64,000 nt of DNA from positions 3,038,001 to 3,102,000 of the forward strand of contig NC_049911.1 in NCBI RefSeq assembly GCF_001411555.2, given 5' to 3'. Within the stretch, counting starts at the first letter, position 1. The number at the start of each line of letters is the position of its first letter. Position numbers and translations under genes: made by a program. Origin of the DNA: Juglans regia. Its lineage: Eukaryota; Streptophyta; Magnoliopsida; Fagales; Juglandaceae. Positions 44,236 to 57,657 of the stretch are shown piece after piece. The notes beneath the pieces are model-generated. The model searched no databases. It was not told where the DNA came from and saw only the letters and a list, made by a program, of their open reading frames with translations.

Positions 44236-47200
44236 TCAGTTGAAGTTAAATCCACCAGAAGGAACAGAAGGGATCTCACTCCCTCCAAAGTTGAATGCAG
44301 ACTGGGGAGCATCACCTGGTGGCATTGTATCGTCCTCTTCCTCCAACCAATACGTCTCAAGAATCTTCACAGCCTTCTCATAAATCTCAGTGTTGTCGTG
44401 ACTCTGGAGATTCTCAATTTTCTCTAGCCCCTCGGCATCATCAATCATTTGAGCATAGAAATTGACATCTCCAGTAGTTCCCAAATTCTTGTCGGCTTCT
44501 CCTACCTTCAATATGTTTTCAAGCCCTTCCAAACAAACTGTTACAATCCTTGGATCAGGGCAGATAAGAAGATCGCAGAGAGGCTTGATACATCCTTGAT
44601 CTACTAAATACCTGTAAACGACAAAGAAATATAAAATTTACAGATACATATTTGCAGAGAAAAAATAAGGTATGAAAAACACATTTGTCGCATACTTGAT
44701 TTGTTCATGAGAACCACCAGATGTTGCATTTGAGATTGCCCATGCAGCCTCTTTCCTAATATCAAACTCAGCATTTTGAAGCAGATGAACAAGAGGGGCA
44801 ATAATATTAGCCTCAACGACAGCCTGTAACATAAGGCAACCCACCATTTTGACGTCATGGTTGATGGAAAATGTGCATACCATTCTAAATAATAAAACCT
44901 AGACAAGCGTAACTACAACTAAGAGAGGACAGATAAATTCATTCTGCAAAAGCTGGGATATATAAGTAACCTGAATCTGCTCCTTGTTACCAGCAGTGAT
45001 ATTCGAAATAGTCCAGCAAGCCTCCTTCTTGATGCTCTTTTTATAATTATTGTTCAAAAGGTTCAAAAGGCAAGGCAGGGCATTGTGGTTGATAATAACC
45101 TGAGCAGCATCGGCATTCATTAGTTGAATAGAGAAAGATTTAGACTCAAATAACAAGATTTTCAGTTGGAAAATTAGTGTACAAATTATAGAGAGAGAGA
45201 GAGAGAGAGAGAGAGCATCACTTGATAAGGGAAGGGAGTGCAGCAGCCATCATGCTTTATTTAATTTGATATATTGATCATTTTATGCCATGTTAGTACT
45301 TAGTACGAGAAATATTGCAGAATGCCAGAAAGAAATTTATCTGTTTTTCAAAAGGCCATGAAGCCTTAAAAAGTAAAGTGACGTCCCTCAAGCCTCATTA
45401 TAAACAAGAAAAAAGGAACGAAATAGAAAAAGAAGCTAGCTTATTAATCATGTCAAGAAAAGCCCGCACCCAATCCAATTATTTCTAAAAAAAAAACTTG
45501 TGTTTGTGTTTACATCTTCCGTTGTAGAAAGAAAAGAAATTTAATTTCGAAAAAGGATAAAAGTAAACTATTTCTTTGCACATGCCTCACTCGATTCCAA
45601 TTAGGATCAAACTATGGACTGATCTAATAAAGTACAAAACCTTGCAAAAGAATCAGCAGTTCAGTTCAGTTCCCTGCAGACAAATGTCAGCGCCATTATT
45701 TAAAACATTACTCCATTCACAAGCCTCGACTTAATAGATGCCTTGGAATTCAAAAGTGCTAGGGAAGACAAATATTCTTAAAGTGTTTACTAAAACCTAA
45801 AATATTAATTATATTTTGTCAAAGAGAAATTTCATTAAAATACAACTGAGTTGACATCCTATCAGTGTTATGCACATATGATAAAATATCAATTTTAATT
45901 AAAGAACTGAACTATATTTCTGCCCCCTCCCCAAGCATGGTGGAATTTTTAAAAGAGACGGTGAAATCAAAACATTTCAAGGTATAGAAAGTTCCAATAC
46001 CTGAGTCTGCATATCATCTCCGGTGACAATATTTCCAACTGTACGAAGAGCAGGAATGAGAACTGAAGGAGACGGGTGGCTGAAAAATGGAAAGAAAGTT
46101 TAGAATTTGATGGCAAAATTAACAGGTTAAAACACCTCCTGCTTCAAGAAAAAATACATTAATCAACAAAGTTGAAAATTAAACACTCACAGTAAAAGCT
46201 CAACGAGCCGAGGACAAACACCTGCTTCAATAACAGCTTGAATTTTGTCATTTGTACCATCAGAAAGATATGAGAGTGCCCAACAAGCATCAGTCAAGAC
46301 TTCTTCGTCATTTGAATGAATAAGGCGTGCAAGAGCTGGGAGCGCTGGCTTAACCTGAGCAATATACCATAAAAAGAAACAATTAACAACCTAGTGGTCC
46401 ACATGATACATAACAACAACAGTGGTCAATAAAAATCCATCCCCCGAGAGAAATAACAATGACGTCTCAACTTTCAACAACCATAACGCATCTTATTAAA
46501 TTTCACATGTTCCTCATATATATCCCAATTTAAATGTCTTACTTTTAATTTTTCGATGTCCAATTTCTCTACTAAAAGTTTTTACCACTTCAATTTCCTA
46601 TAATAAAGCAAACTGCATTCTATAATAGTCATCTCCCCTCTCATACAAAGTAAAGGACATTTTAGAAAGATCAGTACATTTTTACTAATGATAATGCCAT
46701 TTCAAACTAGGATATTAAAAAGTTTTTATAACTAAGATAATTATATTAACGGAGAGTAAATACCAAGCAGAAAAGAAACTAAATAAAAATCAAATCTACT
46801 GACATAATTTAAGTTACACAGCATCTCAGATATCCAACCTGATCAAAAGGAGGTTGTGGCTTGCCTCGGCAAAAATTTGAGAGTGTCCACGTAGCATTTC
46901 TCAGCATAGAAAGCTTGGCGTGCTCATTCAATTGTGCCAGCAACGGAAGCAAAGCCCCATGGCCAAGGACAAGATCACGACATCTAGGAGAATCACCGGC
47001 CACATTTCCCAATGCCCACACAGCCTATAAATTGAAAATAAAAAGGGAGGGATGGGTTCATGTTAGACTTTACTTGAAAATGCAAGTTTCAATTAACTAC
47101 AGAGAATACAGCAGAAAGTATAAAAGATAAACCCATAAATCATATATATACCTGCTCACGGACATCATCACTAGGAGAACCAAGAAGTTTGACAAATATT

Positions 47201-49655
47201 GGGACTGCCCCATGATCAATTACCACCTTAGTGTTTTCAGATGTCCCGGAAGCAATGTTAGTGAGAGCCCAAGCTGCCTCAAACTGAAGGAAGTTTCAAC
47301 CAATAATTCTGCTAAGTTCATGGTCACATGTAAAAATATAGAATAGATAATTGATAGCATGCAATAAACCTGAAGCTGTGGGAAGTCCTCCCTGACAAGA
47401 AACTCAACAAAGCGAGGAACAACACCTGACTGTATCACTTCCTCTATTGGAGGGCTGCGCTCTACAAAAAAAAAAAAACTAGTAAATGGTTGTATCAAAT
47501 AGACATGTACAACAAATGCATGGACAGACCAATTTCTCACCGATTGAAAGCAATTTCCTGAACTGAGTAGTTGCCTCAAGCTGTAGATTACTATCATCAC
47601 TCCAAACTCCTGCAACCATGGATGGCAGATGTTCTAACTGCAACCAAACAACTCAACCGCCATTAGAATAATAATCACCAATACCACAAATAACTACCAC
47701 TGGAACAATTTCAAATAAGTATAATTTTGAAAATTTGGGTAGAAATTCATCAGAATGACAAAACTCCATGCAAGGAAAATTCTTCTGACTTCAAGCATAA
47801 TAAGACAACCCTTAGTGCACTCAGCATCAAGCCAACTTGTATAAAAAATACCAAGCCCCTCTCAAAGCGGCAATGAAAGAAATATTTCCTACACCTTTTG
47901 TTATTGGCAAGTTACACATACGACCAATAAATCTTGAACCTCTAACGTCAACTTCCACCCCATTCTTCTTATTTGGTATTCCATAAGTTGGACTCAAAAC
48001 TTACACAGTCATGGAGGTCACAAATCTTATTGGAAAAAAAAAAAAATTCCAACAAACCCAACCATCATGAACTTGAAGGCCCAAAACTGCCATCATCAGT
48101 TCAATGAACTCCAAGGCAAAAATATAATAACCAAAACCCATCAACAGCAGTACTGCTAAGCTTACAAACCCTTGCAATCACTATATCAAATTCAAGAAAA
48201 CCCATTCCTTGCAATAGCCCTACACCAACAATAGTCAATTCAATTGAGCACACAATTCAAAAAATCCTGATTATACCCCTTCACTACAAAATTCAAACCC
48301 CAATGTAATCACCATGCACCAATCCCTACAATCACATAAAATAAAATCCAACTAAAGCAACAAAAATAAATTCAACCAAAGCCTAATTTCAAAACAAATC
48401 CAGAAAATTCATCCTCATTTCAACTGCATAGGACTAAATCCAAGAGGCTACGCAGTCACCAAGCTTACAAAGCCTTGAACTCATTTGAAAAAATTCAAAC
48501 AAAATACCGATATTCAATTCAATCATGCCCTAACTTAAAAAATAGATAAAAAATTCGTCACTGTTTTAATTATTTGAGAGAGAAATACGAGATAATACAT
48601 AATCAACTCTATCAACTATGCAAAATCCAAATCAAAACAGAGTCAACTCAATAAAAAGAATTTAAGTAATAAATAAACAATATGATCCTCATTTTAACTC
48701 TATTCCACTAAAGCAAAAGTGCAAGTAATAGCCAAGCTTATAAAAGCACACCCATTAACAAACAAAGAATTCAACTAAAGCACTGTGAACCAATCCAAAG
48801 AAGCCCAGGCCAAAAGTAAATTCCATCAAAACCTTTAATTTAAGTAAAAAATACCCACCTAAAAACTAAATCTAACTCCCAACCAAATTTACCAAAGTTG
48901 TAGAATCATACTAAAACACCAAAAAGAATCCAACCTCCATCAAGACCTTCATAAGTAAAACAATATTCAGCTAAAACACCAATGAATAATTCAATTAAAC
49001 CCTAATCCCCCAAGCAAACTCATCCAAATCATAAAAATTGAACTGAAACACCGATCCAATCAAACCATAAACTAAAGAAAATTCAGACGATACCTTCAGT
49101 GTAAACTTAAACAACATCCAGATAAAACACCAATAAATGATCCAACCAAACCCTAATCCCCCACCAAATTCATCAAATTCATAGAATGGAACTGGAAGAC
49201 CATAAAAACCAATCCAACTTGAAACCTAACTTAGACTAATTTCCATCGAAAGCTCTACAGGTAAAAAAAAAAACCATCATCGAGCTAAAGCAACGATTAA
49301 AGGATCCAACCAAACCCTAACTCCGAAAAGGAAAGTCATCCAAGTCATAGAACAGACTGAGAGCTGTATGAAGCGATCGGAAAAGGCCCTAATAAGAATT
49401 TGAATGGAAAATGGTGATGGTTGTGGGTAGTGAGGCTGGGCATACCTTCTTTTCGACGGCGGAGGAGTGGAAAGAGGAAGCGAGGTGCTGGGCCTGGAGG
49501 CCCTCACGGCGTTTCTTGAGCAAGCTCTCTTCCCTACGGCTCTTTCGGATCTCCACCATGTTGTCCTCCCTCCGCCGTCGCCCCTCCTCCGCGTCCACAG
49601 CCACCTTGTACCGGTTGCGACGCACCTCCGTCCTCGCGCTCGGTCTCAGCGACAT
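44236..49655 (-). CDS. Importin subunit alpha (nuclear import receptor)
   Basis: The adaptor that binds classical nuclear localisation signals and, through importin beta, carries cargo into the nucleus. Ten coding exons: 49655-49446, 47637-47541, 47461-47370, 47283-47152, 47024-46839, 46354-46191, 46079-46001, 45099-44971, 44823-44696 and 44611-44236, giving 530 residues (Arabidopsis IMPA1 is about 532). Exon 1 is the importin-beta-binding domain, with Arg/Lys clusters RRNRYK, GRRRRED and [13 protein letters not shown]. Armadillo repeats follow, each with the ligand-binding Trp/Asn pattern: [55 protein letters not shown]. The acidic WLEEEDD and the FNFGG/GGFNFN tail close the protein. All introns are GT-AG; intron 1 is 1.8 kb. 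The member is of the IMPA1/2 type, with no frame damage. Confidence 0.95.
45188..45215. repeat. (GA)n microsatellite in importin intron
   Basis: About 14 GA units, about 90 bases upstream of exon 8 on the gene strand. Confidence 0.8.
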
Positions 49656-49810
49656 CGTTTACTTCCGGAAGACTTCAGAAAAAAAATATTGAACCAAAAA
49701 ACTCAAAGAAACAATAGAGAAAACCAAGAAATGGAATTCAGGAAAGCTGCCAAGTCTGTATGTGTCGGGGACTCGGGGTGCTCGAGAGGTTTGCGAAGAA
49801 CAGAGTGGGG

Positions 49811-49819
49811 TTATATATA
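49811..49819 (-). promoter_or_regulatory. TATA box of the importin alpha gene
   Basis: TATATATAA on the minus strand, 156 bases before the start codon, predicting a leader of about 130 nt. Confidence 0.5.
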
Positions 49820-50534
49820 GCGTTGTTTTGTGGAGGGGGTGGACGGTGGAAGGAAACAAGGCTCGGATCGGCGAAGATTTACGGTTGTACCACTCGAGAT
49901 AACTTCATTTAGATAATTTGGTTAAAAAAATATTTTATTCACAAATAAATTATATAAAAAATAAATTTACAAAAGACATAATTTAATATAATACTTTAGA
50001 TTATAAATTTATTTTTATTATAAAATAACATCTCATAAAATCACTTCAATTTATATATTTTATTTTTGAAATAATGTCATTTTTAATGTCTCTATAGCAT
50101 ATACTATTTATCTGATTTATAAAATTTAAAATTTATTTTTTAAAATTAAATTATACCATGTTTTTATTTTTCTCTCGTAAAAAAGATGGTTGCTAGGGGA
50201 ACCACATGATGTCGTTTTCAGTTGGACCCTATCTATCAATTATAGGAAGGCCCAGTCTCCAGGTCCCGGTGCTTCCCAAGGTATATAGCCCAACGGTCCA
50301 CGAACCATGAAATTTCCTTATTAATGTTGACATAGTTTATAATATATTATTTTTGTTGAATTTACGCTTGGAATTTTTCTAGATTTCATGAAATTGTTAT
50401 TAATGTTGGATTTGGATCTCTTAGTATTCTTGATTGAATTATAAGTCTTAGAGTGAGACAAAAATAGATGCATAAAATAGATCTCACAATATTTTTAGAT
50501 ACCCGAGTTAATTTTTTTACCAGCATTAAGATTC

Positions 50535-50876
50535 CATTTGGATGTTGAGCTAAATTGAAATGAGTTGAATTCTTTATGAATAGTAGTGAGTTGAGATAAT
50601 GAAGTGAGCTTTGTGGGACTCACTTAAGATAAGTTTAGACGTATTTAGATGTTAAAATAAGTTTAGATGTATTTATGAGAAGTTGAAAAAAATTGTATGT
50701 CCTACGTGTAAAGAGGTATTGAGTCAAAAAAAGTTATGGGTCCCACGTGTAAAAACGTTTTGAGTTGAAATGAGATGAGTTTAGTGATTTGAGAGTTGTG
50801 TGTTTGGATATTAGATTCAACTTAAAATTAGACTAAACTGAATTGATCTCAATTCAGTCCAAATTCCAAATAGACC
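50535..50876. repeat. MITE-like unit, longer variant
   Basis: Ends CCATTTGGATG and TTCCAAATAGACC. The interior has TGAGTTGAGATAATGAAG and repeated CCCACGTGTAAA motifs, unlike the short copies. Confidence 0.45.
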
Positions 50877-52647
50877 CTATATGGGATCTCAATTCATTAT
50901 TGTCATCATCACTACCATTTATTTTTTACATCATAACACAATTAAATCCATACCTCATCAATATAGCAAGTTAATGTGAATGAGATTTCTTTCATTGTAG
51001 AGATTTTAAGAATTTTGAAAGTTCTTCGAACCCAAAAAAAAAAAAAGCCTAATCATATGCTAGTCGGACCCAATTAACACAGTCGGAACCCTGATTAAGA
51101 GGATATTGCCTTGTTTGTAAGTTAAAGTCAATGCTATAAATTAGTCCAACAACTAGTTTTGTCAAACCTACACCTTGCTTGCTAGCCAAGGCATCAATTC
51201 CCATACACCAACCAATAGAATTAATGCATGATTGCATGATTGTTCTTATGTTTTAGTGAAGAATCCCAAACCAATGATTTTGCCCGCTATTGTTTGAACA
51301 TCAAGTCATCTCAACTCATCTCCTTGAACATCTCAAGTCATATCAACTCATCTCTTTGAACATCTTCGAATTCAACAGTAATCCTTTGTCTTTATCCATG
51401 TTAAGGAACCAACAAGCCATTTGTTGTCCGAGTTGGAAAATTGCAGTGATTAGAATCAAACAAAATCAAAAGCTACCCCAAATGGAACATCAAATAAGAG
51501 CAACCTATGATTTTGCTAGTTCATATTGGATGGTTGAATTTCGAAAAAAGATAGATACATCGTCATGTAGATCTTATTACATTTAATACTGTCTATATAA
51601 AATTTTCGGGTACAATGAACTTTGAGTAAATATTTAAAGTTGTGTCTATCTCTTTATATTTGATGAGCTTTGCTAGGTACAATGCACCAAATCGTGTACC
51701 AACGACTTTTTTTTATTGAAAACAAAATGTAAAAAAATAAAAATAAAAAATCTGAGAGAAGAAGGTTTTTTGTTTCAAAAATCATTTTCATCTTTAATTT
51801 GTACTGTTTCATTAAACGGATATATTATATGTCAATATCGGTGTGCAGTTTGGTGCGCGAACTTGCTTGCAAAAAGACTTTTCTATATTTGATTATCCAA
51901 CTCCATTAATAAACTAAAGAGTATATATCAAGAAGATTATCTATATGCTTTCATGTCTCAAGAATGGCATTTTCGAGACATGTCATTTTCATAGAGAAAC
52001 TCAATGACGAGATTTTAAGAATAGTTTAGTTACCTTCCTCCGGGAAAAAAAAAATGTCCCCTTTCGTTGATATTGTCATAATTTTAGAGTATGGATGCTG
52101 AACAAGTGATAGATTTGGAGCATATTGGCACTCTTCAGCCTAAAGAGATTTAGATAGTGAATTGAAATGAGATGAATTAATATGAAAGTTAAAAGTTAAA
52201 TAAAAGATATAAAAATTATCGGTTTTGGCATACATTTCAAAAGTTAACATAAAGTGACTACCTTCAACAGTATTCGTAAAGAACCAAAAACTCTTGATTG
52301 CATAAATTAGGCACAACCATGCAAGGAAAATGGTCAAACAACCAAAGAAAAAGAATACAAATTTGAGACTCAAGAAAGCAACTTAGCTATTCTTTTGGGG
52401 ATAAAGTAGCCAAATTTACTCGACAGCCTCGAGCTTTCAAACTCGTAACTATGCATGGGCACCTAGAATCACTCGCCAGCATGTGCAACTTGTAATCTCC
52501 CCATGAATATGCCCTATTTTTTTTTTTTTTTGGGAGTTCTTTTGCTAATTAAGAACTAAATTCCACACCTAGCACACAAAAAAAGTTCAAAAAAAAAAAA
52601 AAAAAACAGAGAGAGGCATAATCCAGGGGTTCGTTTGGACACTAAGA

Positions 52648-53006
52648 GCATGTTTGGAAAGTGAGATAGACAAAAATCCTGTAAATAATAGTGAAATAAG
52701 TTGTAAATAATAATGGAATTATTTGAGTTAAAATGTTTTATTGGGTTTTGGAAAATGAGAGAAAAATTGAATAAAAATATTATAAAGTTAAAATATTGTT
52801 TGAATATAATTTTTTTAATATAATTTTTATTTTTGAAATTTAAAGTTGTATTGTTTTTGTATTTTGTTTAGAAGTTTGAAAAATTTGTAATGATTAGACA
52901 ACTATTAGATGAAAAAGTTAAATATTTGAAATTGAAAAGTATTTTATGTTTAAGTGATGTTTGGAAAGTAAATATTTGAAAATATGTGTACACAAACAAG
53001 ACCTAA
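52648..53006. repeat. MITE-like unit
   Basis: Ends GCATGTTTGGAAAGTGAG and CACAAACAAGACCTA. The interior shares TTGAAATTTAAA and TATTTTGTTTAGAAGTTTGAAAAA-type blocks with the short MITEs. Confidence 0.45.
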
Positions 53007-53039
53007 ATATCTAGAATAAGCATAAAACCAGAAGCTTAT

Positions 53040-53400
53040 GCTACTGACACCAACTTCATTAAGTGGAAAGTTGTAAATCTAAATTACGAGTGAAAAGTCT
53101 CGCCAAGTGAATTTATAAGAGTGTCATTTAAAGTTTTATTATAAATTAGTCTTCTGGGACTCCAATACCACACTTTCCGGTTCAGATTGGCTTTGATACT
53201 ATTTGTAACGATTCAAAAAAAACTAAAGCCGTATTTCAAAAAGATTAATCAATGTTATAATTGAAACTACTTGAAACATGGAATCCCAAAATAAAGGGCA
53301 ATAACTTTTTATTCCCAAACCATGTGGAATGATAGTCACCACCTTCCTTTACCCTAATATGAGGTATTATACAGTGTCATATCGATCACTAAAATACTTT
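53040..53400 (-). mobile_element. LTR-retrotransposon (TRIM-like) remnant
   Basis: On the minus strand, GAATCGTTACA is followed by AATAGTATCAAAGCC, which resembles an LTR end followed by a Met-tRNA primer binding site. The flanking sequence is non-coding. Bounds are approximate and no second LTR was found. Confidence 0.35.
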
Positions 53401-53556
53401 GTACATAATGACCCAAGAATCACACAGTTACATGTTCTCCTTCACTGAACTTGATAAGAAGGAAAGGATGGGGTTGCTGAAAAAGGTATCTTACAAATTA
53501 AGCTAATATAGATATAGGTAAAACCTTCCCAAGGAGAACTTCTTCACAATTAGAGT

Positions 53557-56500
53557 CTAGAATGCCAATCTTTTAGCAGCCACATCCCGCCAAACTTTTC
53601 TCCACTTGACAGCAGCCCGAATCTTACACCATGCTGCCTTTCCAGCCCTTGAAATAGGCACACCAGAGTTGGAGAGAGTGAAGTTGTCAAAATCTGCTTG
53701 GTTGCTCGGAAAAATGAAAAGATCATTTCCCTGCATCCATGGTGTCCCGGGAATGATATCAGGTGTATAAACACTTGGCAAAACTTGCACCTCTGTGTTG
53801 TAATGTTGAATCCAATGATCATCAATCAAACCGTTGCCAGGCATTAGATGACTGCTTTGTAGTCCAGAAGCTTCTATTTGATTGCTTGTTTCTCCTGCTT
53901 GGGCATGTGATGCTGAAAATGACGGATGTGAGTGGTTGAAATTCGGCCATATTTCTTCTTGATCTGCACAAATAAGAAGAAGTAGCTCCTTCAAAATATA
54001 TTAGGGCGAAATGATGAAAAATATACTAAAAACGAAGTGTCAAAAATAAAACTTCATATTTGTGCAGATCAACAAGAAATATACACTTAAAAAGGCATCC
54101 ATTTCATTGATATTGGGGGAAGACCTTCATAATACTGTTCTACTTGACAGTTTAGAATAAGGAAATGAACTGAGTACTGTTTCCCCCTGTCCAAACTTAT
54201 GTTAATCATATGGATGATACAAGCCTTTATACCTTGATGTGTGACTGGAAGTGGGAACTCAAATTGTTGTGGACTTTGTTCTGGAACATTAAATGGATAA
54301 TTCTGTAGACTTCCTGAGGGCCTTGAAAAGCTTACAGTTGATAGCTCATTGGCCGGGACCCAATCATTGATATTTTCGTACGCTTGCTGCTTCACAACTT
54401 CCACAGCGTGCTGCCAAAGGAACAGAGAGGTGATCAGTTTCTAACATAAAGTACTATTTTTAATACTGATGTGCAATAACAATGAGACAGTTGGGAATTC
54501 CATTTGGATCCCAAACGAACTAACTTTATAAATAGCAAGAAAAACAAAAAAAGGCAAAACTACAGTAAGTGATGTACTGAAAAACCCTGAAATTAGCCCC
54601 AGGATGTCATTGAGTACCTTATCACCTAAGCTTAGTGTTTGCACAGGACAATAGTTTTGGCCATCAATTGTGGCCGCTACAACCTGATAGATAGAATTGA
54701 ACAGGAGGCCAACAGGTTCACCAGCCCTGTGGTAAGCATAAAGCTTATGATCATTTGCAACAGAAGCCATTGCGTTTTCTAGGATTTCCTTCCATTTTCT
54801 ATCTGCCACCCTTTTCAAAAGCTACATTTCCACAGCAGAGAGATGGATAGATGAATTAGATTACGTGTGCTGAGCTACTTAAATTCTGTAGAAATTTTAT
54901 GCAATTACATAGGTTCTCACATTGCGTAATTTGAATGGATTGATTGCGTGTTGCAGCAGTAAGTCTTTGACGGTTAGAATTCCAGAAGAAGTCAATTGAT
55001 TATAGTTTGTACCATCTCTTCGTATCTTCTTCAAACGCCATATTGGATCCCCCAAGGATGGAGTTTCATGTTTCTTATTCACTGAAAACAAAGAGATTGT
55101 CCATCAGTCTCATAGATCTATCTACCTACGGTAAGAATATTAATGGTATCAAGCATGACAGCAAGCATACTAGAATATGAATTAGTCATGGTCAGAAGGT
55201 GCTAATGCTCTTATAACTTACGTTCTCCGCGGTGATCTTTTACCACAATTTTTCTACTTGTAGCTTCCCTGATTTTTACTTCACCAGAAAGCTTTTGCTC
55301 AAGTTTTGCTGCTAACCTAAATTTTCTACTTCTCGTCCAGCTTGAATTATCAGTGAATTGGATATCACCGATACATCCAGCACCTTCGATCAAGGTCACT
55401 TTCACAGCCCCAACCAATAATGGCCTTTTACCTTCTCTTTTATGTACAACACTGGCATTGAAGTCCTGCTCGGTCCAGTCTTCATGGTCATCAGAACAGA
55501 AATCACCATCAAGGACGACAATATCAAGCTTTATTGTGGAAAGAGGACCGGCTTTGACTATAGTCCCGGACCGAGTATCAAACAGTTCAATTCTGATGGG
55601 TGTACCATCCTCAGCTTTTAAGCTATTTTTTGTGAATATGTGAGAGGGCAATGCATTGACAAAGCGCAAATGCAAGCTCCTCACCCCAGATGCAGCAGGC
55701 TGAGGCGAGGATCTGCAACAAAGTTAACACACTGCATGTTGAGAGATGAGATTTTTGCAACATGGAGAACACGATACATTTATTGGAAGCCTTGAGACAT
55801 ATTTGACTGGAAGAGAAGGGGAGTTCGGGGTGCTTAAATCTAGAACTACGTGAAACGCAAACCTTTAATGTAATGATGATTTTTGACAATATTCCTCTGT
55901 TCAAAATGAGATTATCAATAAATTGAAGTCAATTTTACCCTAAAATTCTCGTTTTAGAGGTCAAAGACAGTTTGTAGAACATAAATGCTCAATAAAACTA
56001 ACTGCTGGGCCAATGAACAGACCTTGGACATGGGTGAATTGATTGCAAAACACGATCCAACTCCTCCTGTACCTATGACAGACATATGGGGTATAATGTA
56101 GTCCAGAGACTTGAAAATAAGAGTGCTTTAATTAATATATCAATGAATTTAACCTTTCCAATATCATATTGACAACCAGAACAGAATTACAAACACTGTT
56201 AGAGGGAATGAAAACCTATATTGTTATCCAATCCCGTCAAAGTTAGCCTGAATTAGCTTACCTTGCGCACGTGCCATTATAACCTGGAGACATGTTAAGT
56301 ACATTTATACAATACTGAGAAGGATACAAGCATATTTTCGGTTGATCTGTATAACATAACTGGATACAAAAAGCTTTAACTTTGACAACCATGGTTTATG
56401 CAGATGCAGCTAACTTATTCATTCAATCAAATCCAATCACTAATTAACAGAACTATAATAAAGGGTTCATGTTATACATACCGGTACAGATCAAGTGCAA

Positions 56501-57530
56501 ACAAGGAGGTTAAACTGAGATACTTTTCCATGCATGGTAAAGCAATCAAAATAATCAGACCAGTATTAAATAGCCAATATACTTGACAATCATTAAGATC
56601 AAACTAATTAGCCAATAAAACCAAACCTTTAGTAAAAAAGAGCGTCTTGTACCAGTTGATCAAGTAACCTATACAACAAACAAGGAAGTTAAACCAGTAA
56701 GTTTCATTGGGTAGTCCACGATACCGCTCCCTGCAATAGCTCAGAAAATGGCTTGTAGGATGCGATGTCAAGTGCCGTAAGAGACTCGAGCGTGTCTTCC
56801 TAACTCCAATTGGTTTTAGGTGGGTTGGCTGCTCACAATCACAGCTTGATAAGTGGTATCGGAGCCAAAAGTCATGGGTTTGAGTCACGGGAGTATCATC
56901 ATGCCAAACCAATTGATTTTAGGTGAATTGACAGACCACGGTCAACAAATTATATCATGTATACCAAACAAAATACAAAACCTAAACTTTTGAATGGTCA
57001 AGATACTCTATAATCATTTAAGATCAATCACTTACTGGCCGATAAGATCAAACCTTTAGTCAAAAAGAATGTCTTGTAGCAGTTGTGATCAAATACATAT
57101 CAACAAATGGAGAAACCATACACCATTAGAACATTAAGAAGAAAAGATAAAAAAACAAAACAAAAATAAATAAAGGTCAGCTCTTATGCTCTCTAAGGGT
57201 GAAGTCCTGAAATTGAGTTCAGATAACAAAGAGTAGAGATGGAAGACAGAAATAAGTGGACAGAGAATCAACTTAATTACCACTCTTCGAAAAAAAGGTT
57301 CCCAGAATTGTTGAACCTCACGCTCTGAAACCACACGTGGAAAAGCCCTGCAAAAAAAACACAAAACCCCCATTTAGAAACACATAAATCATTAAAAGAA
57401 GGCATCAAACACTGACAGCAGCAACCAAAGCATAACTAAACCACCAAACCTACCGCATCCGAAATTCTTGTCTGCGCTTAGACGGTTCAGAACCATCTTT
57501 ATCCCCATTAAAATGCCTCTTCACAACCAT
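53557..57530 (-). CDS. CBP60 family calmodulin-binding transcription factor
   Basis: A plant-specific DNA-binding, calmodulin-regulated factor of the CBP60 family, whose members control salicylic-acid and immunity genes in the nucleus. Eight coding exons: 57530-57454, 57347-57281, 56072-56023, 55712-55222, 55081-54921, 54821-54618, 54410-54233 and 53963-53557, giving 544 residues. The conserved core starts at FRRVVQEELDRVL and runs through GVRSLHLRFVN, PLSTIKLDIVVLDGDF, VVHKREGKRPLLVG, GDIQFTDNSSWTRSRKFRL, VKDHRGE, LGDPIWRLKKIRRDG and TVKDLL to AYENINDWV. The C-terminal tail GKAAWCKIRAAVKWRKVWRD is a basic amphipathic Trp-anchored helix, the expected calmodulin site of the CBP60a-f type (CBP60g has its site at the N-terminus, SARD1 lacks one). 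Intron 2 (1.2 kb) holds a duplication and a TRIM-like repeat. Confidence 0.92.
56588..57100. repeat. Direct duplication around a TRIM-like segment in CBP60 intron 2
   Basis: About 85 bases at 56588-56670 are repeated with changes at 57012-57100 (ATCAAACCTTTAGTCAAAAAG against CCAAACCTTTAGTAAAAAAG). Between them, CCAATTGGTTTTAGG (56806-56820) and CCAATTGATTTTAGG (56909-56923) flank TGGTATCGGAGCCA at 56854-56867, a Met-tRNA-type primer site. That pattern suits a terminal-repeat retrotransposon in miniature. Confidence 0.45.
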
Positions 57531-57650
57531 CAAAGCAAGACAGCAAAAATAACCAGTACAATGTAACCGAAACAAATACAGATTCTGAATATTTATAAAA
57601 CAGGAAGAGGTAAGGTGCAGCGAAGCTTCATTTTCAAACGTCAGCTCTCT

Positions 57651-57657
57651 CTTTATA
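57651..57657 (-). promoter_or_regulatory. TATA box of the CBP60 gene
   Basis: TATAAAG on the minus strand, followed by a GAGAG leader, predicting a start near 57625 and a leader of about 95 nt before the ATG at 57530. Confidence 0.4.

Larger units (their letters stand above)
49900..53556. other. Intergenic between importin promoter and CBP60 3' end
   Basis: AT-rich, no gene. It holds two MITE-like units (about 50535-50876 and 52648-53006), a MITE scrap at about 52140-52210, and an LTR/primer-site remnant at about 53195-53220. The rest shows only A/T runs. Confidence 0.5.

Noticed and set aside
56844..56895. tRNA-like motifs including TGGTATCGGAGCC and GGGTTTGAGTCAC
   Set aside because: No cloverleaf can be drawn. 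The first is a retroelement primer site and the second a chance B-box match, so no tRNA gene is called.
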